Positions 26,375 to 35,775 of a stretch of 64,000 nucleotides of DNA are shown here, one piece after another. The notes under the pieces are model-generated. The model made no database searches. It had not been told where the DNA came from and saw only the letters and a list, made by a program, of their open reading frames with translations. Within the stretch, counting starts at the first letter, position 1, and each line of letters begins with the position of its first letter. The position numbers and the translations under genes were made by a program. The stretch comes from Deltaproteobacteria bacterium (GTDB lineage Bacteria; Desulfobacterota; Syntrophia; Syntrophales; Smithellaceae), in the NCBI GenBank assembly GCA_012729055.1, contig JAAYDW010000068.1, positions 86,218 through 150,217 on the forward strand. Reading direction: 5' to 3'.

Positions 26375-26968
26375 TCAGGCCTGCTGCGTTTGAGGGTCGC
26401 CCAGTTTTTTCAAAAGCCAGGCCATGTTCCGTCCCAGCACTTTCATGATATTGAGGCCTTCCTCGTCCTGTATCACGTCTTGTGGATTCAAACCCATCCC
26501 CACATTCCAGTAGCAGGAGCCGGGCACGATCATCTGGTGGTACAAAAAGAAATGGTTGAGCGCGTCAAAGGCGAAGACGCTGCCCGCCCGGCGCACCGCC
26601 ACGACGCCCGCTCCGACTTTCCGGCGCAGCAGAAAACCGTTGGCGCTTGCGACCAGGCCGGCGCGGTCGATCAGCGCTTTCATCTCGGCGGTGATGTTCG
26701 AAAAATAGGTCGGCGATCCGAGCAGAATGCCGTCGGCTTCAATCATTTTTTCGAGACATTCGTTGAGGCCGTCGTTTTGCACGGCGCAGCGCCGGTCCTG
26801 ATTTTCGAAGCATTTATAGCACGCGATACAGCCGGTGATCTTTTTTCCGGCCAGCTGCACCAGTTCCGTCGCGATGCCTTCCTGTTCCAGTTCGCTTAAA
26901 ACCGTTCGGAGCAGGGCGTGGGTGTTTCCCGTTTTCCGCGGGCTGCCGTTCACGGCGATTACTTTCAT
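26375..26968 (-). CDS. NADPH-dependent FMN reductase/iron-sulfur flavoprotein
   Basis: A 197-residue flavodoxin-fold protein: NGSPRKTGNTHALL for FMN phosphate, then CIACYKCFENQDRRCAV, a cysteine cluster typical of archaeal-type iron-sulfur flavoproteins (Isf), and GSPTYFSNITAEMKALIDR. It probably transfers electrons between ferredoxin-like partners and small acceptors. It could supply electrons to activate the glycyl radical enzymes encoded upstream in the same direction, 155 bases away (inference). Confidence 0.8.
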   Translation of the reverse strand: MKVIAVNGSPRKTGNTHALLRTVLSELEQEGIATELVQLAGKKITGCIACYKCFENQDRRCAVQNDGLNECLEKMIEADGILLGSPTYFSNITAEMKALIDRAGLVASANGFLLRRKVGAGVVAVRRAGSVFAFDALNHFFLYHQMIVPGSCYWNVGMGLNPQDVIQDEEGLNIMKVLGRNMAWLLKKLGDPQTQQA

Positions 26969-27123
26969 GACTGATTCTCCTTTGTCCTCGCGTAAACGGC
27001 GTCAGCGTAGCGACATTTTTTTGCGAAAGCAAATAAAACATCGAAGCGGGGCAAAAGAATGACCCAGCCTCCGGCCGCTTCGCAGGGTGTCCCCTTCAAC
27101 CGGGGAGGAAACCAAGCGGCGCT

Positions 27124-29637
27124 TTACGCCGCTCCATGTTCCGTGCGGGCGATGATGCTGTTTTGCACGTCGCGGCCGAGCCGCGTGAAATAGGCAACGT
27201 AGCCCGCCACACGCACCGTGAGGTCCGAGTAGTCCTCCGGCTTTTCCTGCGCGGCGCGCAGGGTTTCCGACGATACCAGGTTGAACTGGCAGTGGTGAAT
27301 CTTCAGATCGACAAAAGTGCGGATGATCGAAGACAGCATCCGGACGCCGCCTTCGCCGGCAAACACGTCGCGGTTGATCCGCATATTCAGGGTCTGGCCG
27401 AAGAAGATGGAAATATTATCGATCTTGCCTACCGAGTTGAACACGGCCGTGGGGCCGCTCACGTCCGCGCCGCGCGTGGGCGAAATGCCGTCGGAGAGAG
27501 GCTCCCATGCCTTCCTGCCCGAGGGCAGCGCGCCCACGAGTTTTCCGGTGCTCACGTACCAGACGAGAGGATTCTGGTAGGGGACCAGGCGCCCTCCTCT
27601 GGTGTTTTTGTGCTTCACAACTTCCGTACAGTAAGTTTCCATGACCCAGGCGACCAGGCGGTCGACGTCATCGACGTCGTTGCCGAATTTGGGCGCCGCA
27701 AGCAGTTCCTGCCGCAGCGGTTCGCAGCCGTCGAAGTTTTTTGCAAGCGCATCGAGAAGTTCGGCCATGGAAATCTTCTTCTCGTCGAAAACCAGTTTTT
27801 TGACGGCGATCAGCGAGTCGCCGACGTCCGTGGCGCCCGCCGTGGCGATGCAGGGGCCGAAGTTGAAGCGCGCCCCGCCCGCTTCGCGGGGAATGCCTTT
27901 TTCAATGCAGTCTTCGATGAGAGCGGAGGTGTACACCGTGGGATAGCGTTCGGCCAGCGTGATTTCGGAGTTTTTGTTGGCGATCTCGCAGTGATGGGCG
28001 AAGTAGGCAAGCTGTTTTAAGTAAGCTTCCTGCAGCTCTTCGAAGGTTTGAAATGTCCGGGGATCGCCCGTGCGGACGCCCATATACTTGCCGTGGTATC
28101 GGCTCCAGCCGTCGGAAAGCGCCAGCTCGAGCATTTGCGGCAAAAGCAGAAAAGGCCCCACGTTGAATTCGGAATCGTAGTTGGCCACGTGCGGCTCGTT
28201 GCAGCCGATCGCGCCGCTGGTGCGCGCGAGTTCAAGGGGAACCGGCGGTCCGCCCATCGTGCCGCGGGCGAGGAAGTTTTCAACAAAGACATCATTGTTG
28301 AGAAACATGGGGTGCCCCGTTCCCAAAACGCACAGCCGGCAGGCCTTGCGCAGAAAATCGTCGGGCGTTTTGCTGTGAACCAGAACGCCGAAATTCGGTT
28401 CGACCAGGCGCGTGTGCATCATTCCCTCCAAGAACAGAAAGGAGAGCTCGTTGGTCGCGTCGCTGCCGTCTTTTTTCAGGCCGCCCACATCCATGTGATA
28501 AGCGGCGCCCGCCTGCGGAATGAAGGGCGACACGCCCTGCGTGAAGCGCATGAGCCAGCAGTCGATGAGTTCCTGCGCTTCTTCCCGCGTCAGGCGGCCT
28601 TCGCGGAGATCCCTTTCATAATAGGGGAACAGATACTGATCGACCTTGCCGGGGCCGACGGCAAACGTAATCGGCGTTTCGCACCAGTTGAGAATCTGTG
28701 TGAACCAGACCGACTGCAGCGCCTCGTGAAAGGTGCGGGCCGGATGCGCGGGCACGCGGTCGCAGATCGCGGCGATTTTTTCCAGTTCCGCTTTGCGCGC
28801 CGGATCGGCCTCCCGGACGGCCGCTTTCCGGACGCCTGCCGCGAATTTCGCTCCGATGTGCGCCGCCGCTTCCATCGCGAGGATGACGCCTTTCAGAAAA
28901 GGCACCTTGCGCAGCTCCTGCGGGTCGTTCCAGTCCAGCCGGTCCAAACGCTCCCGAGCGTCTTTCTGGACGCCGAGAAATCCCTTCCGGAGCACTTTTT
29001 CGTAGCCGAAGGAACTGTGCCCGATGTGATGGCGGGTCATACCGTCGCTGATGAATCCGCGGCCGAGGCCGTCGGTTTTTCCCGGAACCTCGCGAACGTC
29101 GACGCGCGGCATCGCGGGCGGTTTCGACCGGGTGATGATGCCGATCTTCTTCAGCTCCGGATCGGGATCGCCGTAGAGGAGTTCGCGCGTGAGCGGCGGA
29201 AGCGTCGAATAGTTCTGGTAAAACCAGTGCCGCTTCCAGTCCCCTTCGCCCTTCCAGTAGGGGATGATTTCTTCCTTGACAATGCGGCGGTCTTCATCGC
29301 TCATGAATTTGTAGCGGTCGATTTCGATTTCCAGGCGGGTGCCGAGCTGTTCCGCGCCCACCGGAACGGCCTGCGGAGAGCCGCCGATCCAGCCGACAAA
29401 AGGCTCGTCGGGAAAAATTTCGACCGGAAAAGCCGCGACGGCCGCGGCAAACGCTTTGGCGCGCCGGAGGATCATCGGCTCGCCTTCCGTTTCTTTCATT
29501 GTCCGCGCAATCGCCCGGTCGAAGTAAATCGTATAAACGGGGTCCGTCCGCTTCGTGTTTTCGAGGTAAAAGGCGCGCAGCCTTTGGGTGCGTTCGGTGG
29601 GCTTTATCGTAAAAAATTTTTCCGGCAGATCTTCCAT
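27124..29637 (-). CDS. Glycyl radical enzyme, substrate unknown (I)
   Basis: An 837-residue enzyme of the pyruvate formate-lyase superfamily. The thiyl-radical Cys479 lies in SGAIGCNEPH with Glu481 two residues on, as in the dehydratase, choline-lyase and decarboxylase branches. The glycyl radical Gly812 is in VRVAGYVAYF. PFL itself has two adjacent cysteines, so this is not PFL. N-terminal TEGEPMILRRAKAFAA matches PFL2-type enzymes. The reaction could be a diol dehydration, C-C or C-N lyase or decarboxylation; I cannot choose. AAGGAG precedes the ATG; it follows the second enzyme by 19 bases. Confidence 0.85.
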   Translation of the reverse strand: MEDLPEKFFTIKPTERTQRLRAFYLENTKRTDPVYTIYFDRAIARTMKETEGEPMILRRAKAFAAAVAAFPVEIFPDEPFVGWIGGSPQAVPVGAEQLGTRLEIEIDRYKFMSDEDRRIVKEEIIPYWKGEGDWKRHWFYQNYSTLPPLTRELLYGDPDPELKKIGIITRSKPPAMPRVDVREVPGKTDGLGRGFISDGMTRHHIGHSSFGYEKVLRKGFLGVQKDARERLDRLDWNDPQELRKVPFLKGVILAMEAAAHIGAKFAAGVRKAAVREADPARKAELEKIAAICDRVPAHPARTFHEALQSVWFTQILNWCETPITFAVGPGKVDQYLFPYYERDLREGRLTREEAQELIDCWLMRFTQGVSPFIPQAGAAYHMDVGGLKKDGSDATNELSFLFLEGMMHTRLVEPNFGVLVHSKTPDDFLRKACRLCVLGTGHPMFLNNDVFVENFLARGTMGGPPVPLELARTSGAIGCNEPHVANYDSEFNVGPFLLLPQMLELALSDGWSRYHGKYMGVRTGDPRTFQTFEELQEAYLKQLAYFAHHCEIANKNSEITLAERYPTVYTSALIEDCIEKGIPREAGGARFNFGPCIATAGATDVGDSLIAVKKLVFDEKKISMAELLDALAKNFDGCEPLRQELLAAPKFGNDVDDVDRLVAWVMETYCTEVVKHKNTRGGRLVPYQNPLVWYVSTGKLVGALPSGRKAWEPLSDGISPTRGADVSGPTAVFNSVGKIDNISIFFGQTLNMRINRDVFAGEGGVRMLSSIIRTFVDLKIHHCQFNLVSSETLRAAQEKPEDYSDLTVRVAGYVAYFTRLGRDVQNSIIARTEHGAA

Positions 29638-29656
29638 CCTGAAACTCCTTACAAGC

Positions 29657-32101
29657 CTATAATTTGTGCTGCGTCCTGGCGATCAAGCCATCCTGCAGCG
29701 GTTTGATGAGCTGCGTGAAATACGCGCTGTAGCCCGCGACTTTGACGACCAGGTCCCGGTACTTTTCCGGCTCTTTCTGGGCGCGGCGGAGCGTTTCCGT
29801 ATCGATGATGTTGAGCTGGACCTGAAAGATTCCCTGGTCCGCAAACGCGCGGAGGAAGGCGGCGAAGCGGGTCATGCCGTCGCGGCTCCGGAAAATCTCC
29901 GGGTCGAAGCGCAGATTGAGCGTGACGCCGGCGGTGAGCTCCGCGGCGTCGATCTTGGCCATGCTCGCCAGAATGGCCGTAGGGCCGCGAACGTCGCATC
30001 CCGCAGAGGGCGACCAGGCGTCCGCCAGCGGCTGCCACGCTTTTCTTCCCGAGGGCAGCGCGCCCACCGCCCAGCCGCCGAACATGTAGTATTGCAGCGG
30101 CGCGCCCATCGGGACGGCGTGTCCGCCGCGTGTGTCTTTCTGCCGGGCAACCTCTTCGGCGAAAAGATGGCTGACCCAGGCCGCCTGCTCGTCGGCTTCG
30201 TCGCTGTCGTTGCCGAATTTTGGCGCGGCGCACAAAAGCCGGCGCTGATCGTCGTATCCTGCAAAATCGGCGTCCAGCGCCCGGCACAGATCGTCCATCG
30301 AAATCTTCTTTTCCTCGAAAACCAGTTTGCGCACGGCGGCCAGCGAATCTCCCGCGTCGCTCGATCCCGCGCCGATAACCGTCCGGAAATTGAACCTGGC
30401 CCCTCCGTCCTCGCGCGACTTTCCGCGGGCAATGCAGTCCTTGATGAGGCTTGATTCGAAAGGCGTCGGCAGAAGATCGGCCGTGACCCGCTCAAAAATG
30501 TCCGTGGCCGCGGAAAAATGCTTCATCATGAAGGACAACTGGGCTTTGTATGCGCTGCGGAATTCCTCAAAATCGGCAAAGGCCCGCGGATCGCCCGTTT
30601 CCGGGCCTATTCTTTTTTTGTAGCGCCGGCTCGCGCCGTTGGTGAGCGCCAGTTCGCAGACCGCCGCGAGATTGAAATAGCCGCCGTAGAAATAGCCCGA
30701 GTCGAGCCCCATCAGGACCGGCTCGTAGCAGCCGACGGGCGTGGCGGTCCGCGCCAGCGCCAGCGTGACGGGCGCGCCGCCCGCGCTTCCCCGCGCGAGC
30801 ATCTGCGTGGTGAGGACATCGGCGTTCAGGTAGACGGGGTGCCCCGTGCCCAGGGCGGATAGTTCGGCCGCCCGGACGAGCAGCTTCTGGGGCGTCCGGG
30901 GGGAAATCAGAACGCTGATGAAAGGATGCGCCAGCCGGATGTGCTTCATGCTTTCGAGGATCATGCAGGAAAGCATGTTCGTGGCATCCCGGCCGCAGGC
31001 GGTGTATCCGCCTACCGCCAGATGATTGCCGCGGTTGACGTGGTTGAGCTTGATGAGATAGCAGTCGAGGAGTTCCTGGGCGTCTTCCGGTGTCAGTGCG
31101 CCCCGGGTCAGGTCGGCTTCGAGATACGGCAGGAGGTACTGATCGATCCGTCCCGCGGTCTGCGAAAAGATGTTGGGCGTTTCCCAGTTGATGAATACCT
31201 GCGCCAGGAAAATGGATTGCAGCGCCTCGTGAAAGGTCCGGGCCGGATGCGCCGGCACCCGCTCGCAGATCGCGGCGATTTTTTCCAGTTCGTCTTTGCG
31301 CTGCCGGTTTTGTTCCTGTGCGGCGAGCTTTCGGGCGCGGCCGGCAAAGCGCCGACCCGCGTTTTCGGTCGCCGTGAGGGCCAGAAACGCGGCTTCGAGA
31401 AAAGATTTCGCCGCCGCATCGTCAGGAGACAGCGCCGCGAGTTTGTCGGCAACGTCCCGGCGGATACCCTGAAGACCTTTTTCCAGAATTTCCGGGTATG
31501 CGGCCGCATTGTGTCCGTAGTGGCCGCCCGAAATGAAAAAAGGCGTGTAGATCATGGATTGCTTCGGAGGAAAATCGCCCGCGTCCAGGAAGAGGAGGTC
31601 TTTCAAATAGTCCGGCAGCGCCTGCAGATTGGCGCCCGTCTGCGTTTTTTCCCATCTGCCCCCGCCGCGCCAGTAGGGGGCGATGTCCTCGATAAGCTCT
31701 TTTTGACAGGCGGGATCGAAATCGGCAAGCCCGTATTCGATCGTATCGACCATCAGCGAGGCCAGGCGCTGACCCTTGAGCAGCACCGCGCAGTCGTCGG
31801 GAATGACATCCCGGCAGAGGGGCCGCGGCCCCGCGTGACCGACGATTAATTCATCGGGCCAGATGTCAATGGGCATTTCGCTGCAGACGGCGGCAAAGAC
31901 CTTGGCCCGGCTGAGCGCCATCGGCTCGCCTTCGGTTTGCTTCATGATCCTTGTTTCGATGCGCAGACGGTCGATCGATGCGGTGCAGGGGGTGTCGAGA
32001 TGTCTCTGCCGCAAACGCAAGATGCGCTCCCGCGCCGGGAGCGCATCTGCGTCCATTGATGTCGGATGCGAAATATGCGCAGAATGTTGCGTGTCTTCCA
32101 T
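29657..32101 (-). CDS. Glycyl radical enzyme, substrate unknown (II)
   Basis: An 814-residue paralogue of the downstream enzyme. Cys458 and Glu460 lie in TPVGCYEPVL; the radical Gly790 is in VKVAGYSAYF. The N-terminal QTEGEPMALSRAKVFAA aligns with QTEGEP-type motifs of the PFL2 group. The two enzymes differ strongly around the active site (for example HPFISVLISPRTP here versus EPNFGVLVHSKTP in the other), implying different substrates or a heteromeric complex. Start at 32101 has AAGGGAAG upstream; an ATG at 32149 would overlap the activase end. Confidence 0.85.
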   Translation of the reverse strand: MEDTQHSAHISHPTSMDADALPARERILRLRQRHLDTPCTASIDRLRIETRIMKQTEGEPMALSRAKVFAAVCSEMPIDIWPDELIVGHAGPRPLCRDVIPDDCAVLLKGQRLASLMVDTIEYGLADFDPACQKELIEDIAPYWRGGGRWEKTQTGANLQALPDYLKDLLFLDAGDFPPKQSMIYTPFFISGGHYGHNAAAYPEILEKGLQGIRRDVADKLAALSPDDAAAKSFLEAAFLALTATENAGRRFAGRARKLAAQEQNRQRKDELEKIAAICERVPAHPARTFHEALQSIFLAQVFINWETPNIFSQTAGRIDQYLLPYLEADLTRGALTPEDAQELLDCYLIKLNHVNRGNHLAVGGYTACGRDATNMLSCMILESMKHIRLAHPFISVLISPRTPQKLLVRAAELSALGTGHPVYLNADVLTTQMLARGSAGGAPVTLALARTATPVGCYEPVLMGLDSGYFYGGYFNLAAVCELALTNGASRRYKKRIGPETGDPRAFADFEEFRSAYKAQLSFMMKHFSAATDIFERVTADLLPTPFESSLIKDCIARGKSREDGGARFNFRTVIGAGSSDAGDSLAAVRKLVFEEKKISMDDLCRALDADFAGYDDQRRLLCAAPKFGNDSDEADEQAAWVSHLFAEEVARQKDTRGGHAVPMGAPLQYYMFGGWAVGALPSGRKAWQPLADAWSPSAGCDVRGPTAILASMAKIDAAELTAGVTLNLRFDPEIFRSRDGMTRFAAFLRAFADQGIFQVQLNIIDTETLRRAQKEPEKYRDLVVKVAGYSAYFTQLIKPLQDGLIARTQHKL

Positions 32102-32145
32102 GGAACTTCCCTTGATGCTCTTCCTGCAATGCTGTTTAAATACTA

Positions 32146-33063
32146 TCAACCGCCGATTTCAACCGCGATTCCCGCCGTCCGGGCCCGGTCGCGCAAATTT
32201 GCCATCTGCTCGTCCGACAGCGGCGGGATCGATGAAAGGGCATAGCCTCTTTCCAGCTCGGCGTACCGGTGAATACCAAAGAGATGATACGGCAAAAGCT
32301 CCAGACGCGCAACATGGTTTCCGAGCGATTTGACGAATTTCGCGCTTTCCGAAATATTGTCCACGGAGTCGTTGAATCCGGGAATGACGGGAATGCGCAC
32401 GATGACGTCGTTTTGCCGCGCCGCCCTTTGCAGGTTGTCCAGAATCCTGCGGTTGGACGCGCCCGTCCACGCCCGGTGGGTCTTGTCATCCATGTGCTTG
32501 AGATCGATGTAAACCAGGTCGAGTTTTTCCAAAAGCGGCGCGAATCTTTCCCAGGGCGCAAACGCGCAGGTTTCCATCGCCGTGTGGAAATGGTTTTCCC
32601 GGCACAGGTCAAGGAAGCCGGCCACAAAGGCCGCCTGCAGCGTCGGCTCTCCGCCGCCGACGGTGACGCCTCCGCCGCTGCGGCGGTAAAAGGCTTCGTC
32701 TTTTTCAACTTCCCGCAACAGGGCTTCCGGCGTGTAATACCGGCCCGCCAGTTCGCGGGCGGCCTGGGCGCAGGCGGCGACACATTCGCCGCAGCCGCTG
32801 CAAAGGGTGCGATCCGTTTTTACCGAAGCGCTCGCTTTGTCGAACGTGATTGCCCGATTTTTGCAGACTGCCGCGCAGGCCGCGCACCCCGTGCAATCCG
32901 ATTGCCTGTATAGAACTTCCGGTTTGGGGCTCTGGGTGTAGGGAGAAGAGCACCAACGGCAGGAAAGGGGGCATCCCTTCGTGATCACGAGCGTCCGGAT
33001 GCCCGGTCCGTCGTGCAGCGAAAAGCGCTCGATTCCGTAAATAATGCCTCTTAGATCGTTCAT
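32146..33063 (-). CDS. Glycyl radical enzyme-activating protein (radical SAM)
   Basis: A 305-residue radical-SAM activase. The SAM cluster motif CPLSCRWC has Cys31, Cys35 and Cys38. Between this and the barrel are two ferredoxin-type clusters: CTGCAACAAVC and CSGCGECVAAC, as in activases of non-PFL glycyl radical enzymes. VGGGEPTLQ binds SAM. It installs the radical on the glycines of one or both enzymes encoded downstream. The start at 33063 has AGAGGGA upstream. Only one activase serves two enzymes in this operon. Confidence 0.92.
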   Translation of the reverse strand: MNDLRGIIYGIERFSLHDGPGIRTLVITKGCPLSCRWCSSPYTQSPKPEVLYRQSDCTGCAACAAVCKNRAITFDKASASVKTDRTLCSGCGECVAACAQAARELAGRYYTPEALLREVEKDEAFYRRSGGGVTVGGGEPTLQAAFVAGFLDLCRENHFHTAMETCAFAPWERFAPLLEKLDLVYIDLKHMDDKTHRAWTGASNRRILDNLQRAARQNDVIVRIPVIPGFNDSVDNISESAKFVKSLGNHVARLELLPYHLFGIHRYAELERGYALSSIPPLSDEQMANLRDRARTAGIAVEIGG

Positions 33064-33372
33064 CGGTCCCTCTGTCGCGGTAATTGCCTGCATAGCATAT
33101 TTTCACTCCTTGCCGCTACCGGTAATCCCCGGCCATCTCCTGTTTTGAAAAAATCTCCGGTCGTCACCGGGATTTTTTTAGAAAATTTCATCTGGAGGTG
33201 GACAGCAGGTGTCCGGTATGAGAAGATGAAAACGCCGGCAGCGGATGCAGCGGCACGGATCCGCCGGGAACAAATGCCGTCGCGGCCCGGGCGGGCTGCT
33301 GCCGGTTTGGACGTAAACGACAACACAGGCCGGTTGGCTTGTGATGAAAAAGACAGGAAAGGAAAGATTTCA
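33064..33372. other. Divergent intergenic region with a terminator-like hairpin
   Basis: Holds the leaders of the glycyl radical operon (minus) and the CoA ligase (plus). Weak open frames on both strands lack family similarity or good ribosome sites. The only clear structure is the hairpin at 33148-33178. Confidence 0.5.
33148..33178. terminator. Terminator-like hairpin in the leader of the glycyl radical operon
   Basis: AAAAATC-t-CCGGT and ACCGG-g-ATTTTTTT form a stem with loop CGTC and T runs on both strands. Since both neighbours start away from it, it lies within their leaders and cannot simply end a neighbouring gene; attenuation is possible. Confidence 0.55.
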
Positions 33373-35031
33373 ATGGAAGCAAAATTATGGTGTCGATTTT
33401 ATGATCGCAATGTCCCCCCAACCCTCCGGTATCCCCGCTACCCTGTTCAGCAAATGCTGCACATCAGCGCGGCCATGCTGCCCCACAAGGCGGCGACCAA
33501 TTTATACGGCTCGGAACTGACGTTCCGGCAGCTGCGCGACCAGACGCTGCGACTGGCAAACGCCCTGGTAAGGCTGGGGGTCAAAAAAGGAGATCGCATC
33601 GGTCTGGCCATGCTCAACTGCCCGCAGTTCATCATCGCCTACTTTGCCGTTCTTTCGGCGGGCGGCATCGTCGTCAACATGAACCCCCTTTATACCCATG
33701 ACGAGCTCAAGGGGATGATGGAAAACACGGGGATGACGGGAATTTTCACATTCGACGGCGCGCTGCCGCTGATCCGTCCGCTGGCGAAGGAAGTCGGATT
33801 GAAATATATCGTCGTGACAAAAATTTCGGATTACATGGACGGCGCCGCGAGAAGTTCGGCAAAATCGCTGGATCTCGAGGAGGGGTGGCTCCATTTTTCA
33901 CAGCTTGTCGACGGCTCCGCCGACACCCGCATTCCCCGGATTGCGTTTTCCCCGGATGATCCGGCCCTGATCCAGTTCACGGGCGGCACGACAGGCCTGC
34001 CGAAGGGAGCGGTCCTGACCCATGGAAATATCATTGCCGCTCTGTGCCAGAGCGGCGCCTGGGGCGAATCCATCAATCAGTACGTTCCTTTCGAGAGAAG
34101 GCTGGCCATCGCCGCGATTCCTTTTTTTCACGTGTACGGAAATACCGGCTGCATCGGCTGGTCGATGCTGAATGCCGGAACCCTGATTCTGATGCCGCGC
34201 TTCGATCTCGACGAACTGCTGGGGCTCATTGCCCGCACGCCGGAGATCACCTATTTCCCGTCGGTGCCGACCATGATTACGGCGATGCTCAACCATCCCA
34301 GGGCCGAGCAGATCAGGATCGGCGAGCATCTCCGCCTCCTCGGCAGCGGCGGCGCTCCCATGCCGCTGGAGCTGATCCTGAAGATACAGGATATGGGGAT
34401 CTTTTTCAGCGAGGGGTGGGGAATGAGCGAAACGATGTCCAGCGGAATTTCAAATCCCATTATGAACCCGAAAGTCGGATCAATCGGCGTGCCGCAAATG
34501 GATTTTGACGTGAAGCTGGTGGATCCGGAAAACAGCGTGGAGGAAGTCCGGCCGGGAGAGCCGGGGGAAATCGTCATCAAGGGTCCGACCGTCATGAAGG
34601 AGTACTGGAATAATCCCGGGGAAACGGCCGCGCAGTTGAAGGACGGCTGGCTGTCCACCGGCGATATCGCCCGGGCCGATGAAGACGGATACCTCTCGAT
34701 CGTCGACCGGAAAAAGGATATGATCATCGCGGGCGGATTCAACATTTACCCCCGGGAAGTGGATGAGGTCCTCTACCAGCATCCGAAAATCGCTGAAGCC
34801 GTAGCCGTCGGCATTCCCGATCCCTACCGGGGAGAAACCATCAAGGCGTTTATTGTCCTCAAAGCCGGTCAGCAGGCCACGGAAAAAGAAGTTCTTGAAT
34901 TCTGCCGGCTGAAGCTTGCCGCGTACAAGGTGCCGAAGCTCGTCGAGTTCCGGGACTCCATTCCGAAGTCGACAAGCGGCAAGATTGCGCGGAAAATGTT
35001 CCGTGATGAAGAAATAGCCAAAAGGAAATAA
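33373..35031 (+). CDS. AMP-forming acyl-CoA synthetase (FadD-like)
   Basis: A 552-residue ANL-superfamily ligase that makes acyl-CoA from a carboxylic acid, ATP and CoA. Motifs: P-loop FTGGTTGLPKGAVLTH, GWGMSET (aryl/acyl pocket and adenine contacts), GWLSTGDIA and the C-terminal catalytic Lys in KSTSGKIARK. Medium- to long-chain FadD-type, but chain length is not read from sequence. Start at 33373 has AAAGGAAAG upstream; a longer open frame begins at 33145 but has no family match. Confidence 0.9.
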   Translation: MEAKLWCRFYDRNVPPTLRYPRYPVQQMLHISAAMLPHKAATNLYGSELTFRQLRDQTLRLANALVRLGVKKGDRIGLAMLNCPQFIIAYFAVLSAGGIVVNMNPLYTHDELKGMMENTGMTGIFTFDGALPLIRPLAKEVGLKYIVVTKISDYMDGAARSSAKSLDLEEGWLHFSQLVDGSADTRIPRIAFSPDDPALIQFTGGTTGLPKGAVLTHGNIIAALCQSGAWGESINQYVPFERRLAIAAIPFFHVYGNTGCIGWSMLNAGTLILMPRFDLDELLGLIARTPEITYFPSVPTMITAMLNHPRAEQIRIGEHLRLLGSGGAPMPLELILKIQDMGIFFSEGWGMSETMSSGISNPIMNPKVGSIGVPQMDFDVKLVDPENSVEEVRPGEPGEIVIKGPTVMKEYWNNPGETAAQLKDGWLSTGDIARADEDGYLSIVDRKKDMIIAGGFNIYPREVDEVLYQHPKIAEAVAVGIPDPYRGETIKAFIVLKAGQQATEKEVLEFCRLKLAAYKVPKLVEFRDSIPKSTSGKIARKMFRDEEIAKRK

Positions 35032-35075
35032 ACGGCATGGCCGGTGTTTTTGAGGAACACGGCTCTTTTTCGAGC

Positions 35076-35113
35076 GGGAGCTGATCCGGAAGGACGATTC
35101 CGGATCAGCTCCC
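35076..35113. repeat. 15-bp perfect inverted repeat between convergent genes
   Basis: GGGAGCTGATCCGGA (35076-35090) and its complement (35099-35113) with an 8-base loop; the right arm covers the hypB stop codon. No T run follows on either strand. Possible bidirectional terminator or RNA-stability element. Confidence 0.6.
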
Positions 35114-35761
35114 GACAAACTGTGCAACTTCACGGGCGAGCCAGTCCGTCCACTCGGCAAGGCCCGCTCCCGTTTTGCAGGAAACTTCCATGATCCTGAT
35201 TTGAGGATTGAGCGCGAGAACCCTATGGCGCAAGGCGGCAAGATCGAAGTCGGAAAGCGAGAGATAGTCGATCTTGTTGATGACGAGCACATCGCAGATG
35301 CTGAACATGAGGGGATACTTGAGCGGCTTGTCGTCGCCTTCGGGAACGCTCAGGATCATCGCGTTTTTGTGCGCGCCCGTGTCGAATTCGGCGGGGCACA
35401 CCAGGTTGCCCACATTTTCGATGATGAGCAGATCGAAGTCCTTCGGAGGCAGAGCCTCGAGGCCCTGCGTGACCATGGTCGCGTCGAGATGGCAGAAGCC
35501 GCCCGTCCGGAGCTGGACGGCATCGATGCCGCAGGCGGCTACTTTCTCGGCGTCCACCCGGGATTCGATATCCGCTTCGATGACGCCGAGCTTGACTTTG
35601 CCCTGCAGCGCCTCCGCCGTTTTGAGAATCAGGCTGGTCTTGCCCGATCCCGGCGAGGACATCAGATTCAAAAGCAGCGTTTTCTGCCGGCCGAGCCTCT
35701 CCCGGACGCCCGCGGCCACCTGGTTGTTGTCGGCAAGGATTTCTTCCTTCACCTCGATCAT
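35105..35761 (-). CDS. hypB: Hydrogenase nickel incorporation GTPase HypB
   Basis: A 218-residue SIMIBI GTPase that inserts nickel into NiFe-hydrogenase with HypA. P-loop SPGSGKTSLI near residue 36, GGFCHLDATM and NVGNLVCPAEFD with the metal-binding Cys, NKID for guanine. It lacks the His-rich N-terminal nickel-storage stretch of some HypB proteins. The start at 35761 has GAGG upstream and is 14 bases after hypA. No hydrogenase structural genes are in the window. Confidence 0.93.
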   Translation of the reverse strand: MIEVKEEILADNNQVAAGVRERLGRQKTLLLNLMSSPGSGKTSLILKTAEALQGKVKLGVIEADIESRVDAEKVAACGIDAVQLRTGGFCHLDATMVTQGLEALPPKDFDLLIIENVGNLVCPAEFDTGAHKNAMILSVPEGDDKPLKYPLMFSICDVLVINKIDYLSLSDFDLAALRHRVLALNPQIRIMEVSCKTGAGLAEWTDWLAREVAQFVGS

Positions 35762-35775
35762 GCGCACCTCTTCCA

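Noticed and set aside
27124..32101. Naming the glycyl radical enzymes as benzylsuccinate/alkylsuccinate synthase, choline lyase or pyruvate formate-lyase
   Set aside because: Cys-x-Glu excludes PFL, but I cannot distinguish the other subclasses by eye.
33060..33326. Minus-strand ORF ending at the activase start
   Set aside because: Its C-terminal stop overlaps the activase ATG, but it has no ribosome site or family match and covers the hairpin.
33145..33372. N-terminal extension of the FadD-like protein
   Set aside because: In frame but Arg/Ala-rich and unlike the family; a good ribosome site supports 33373.
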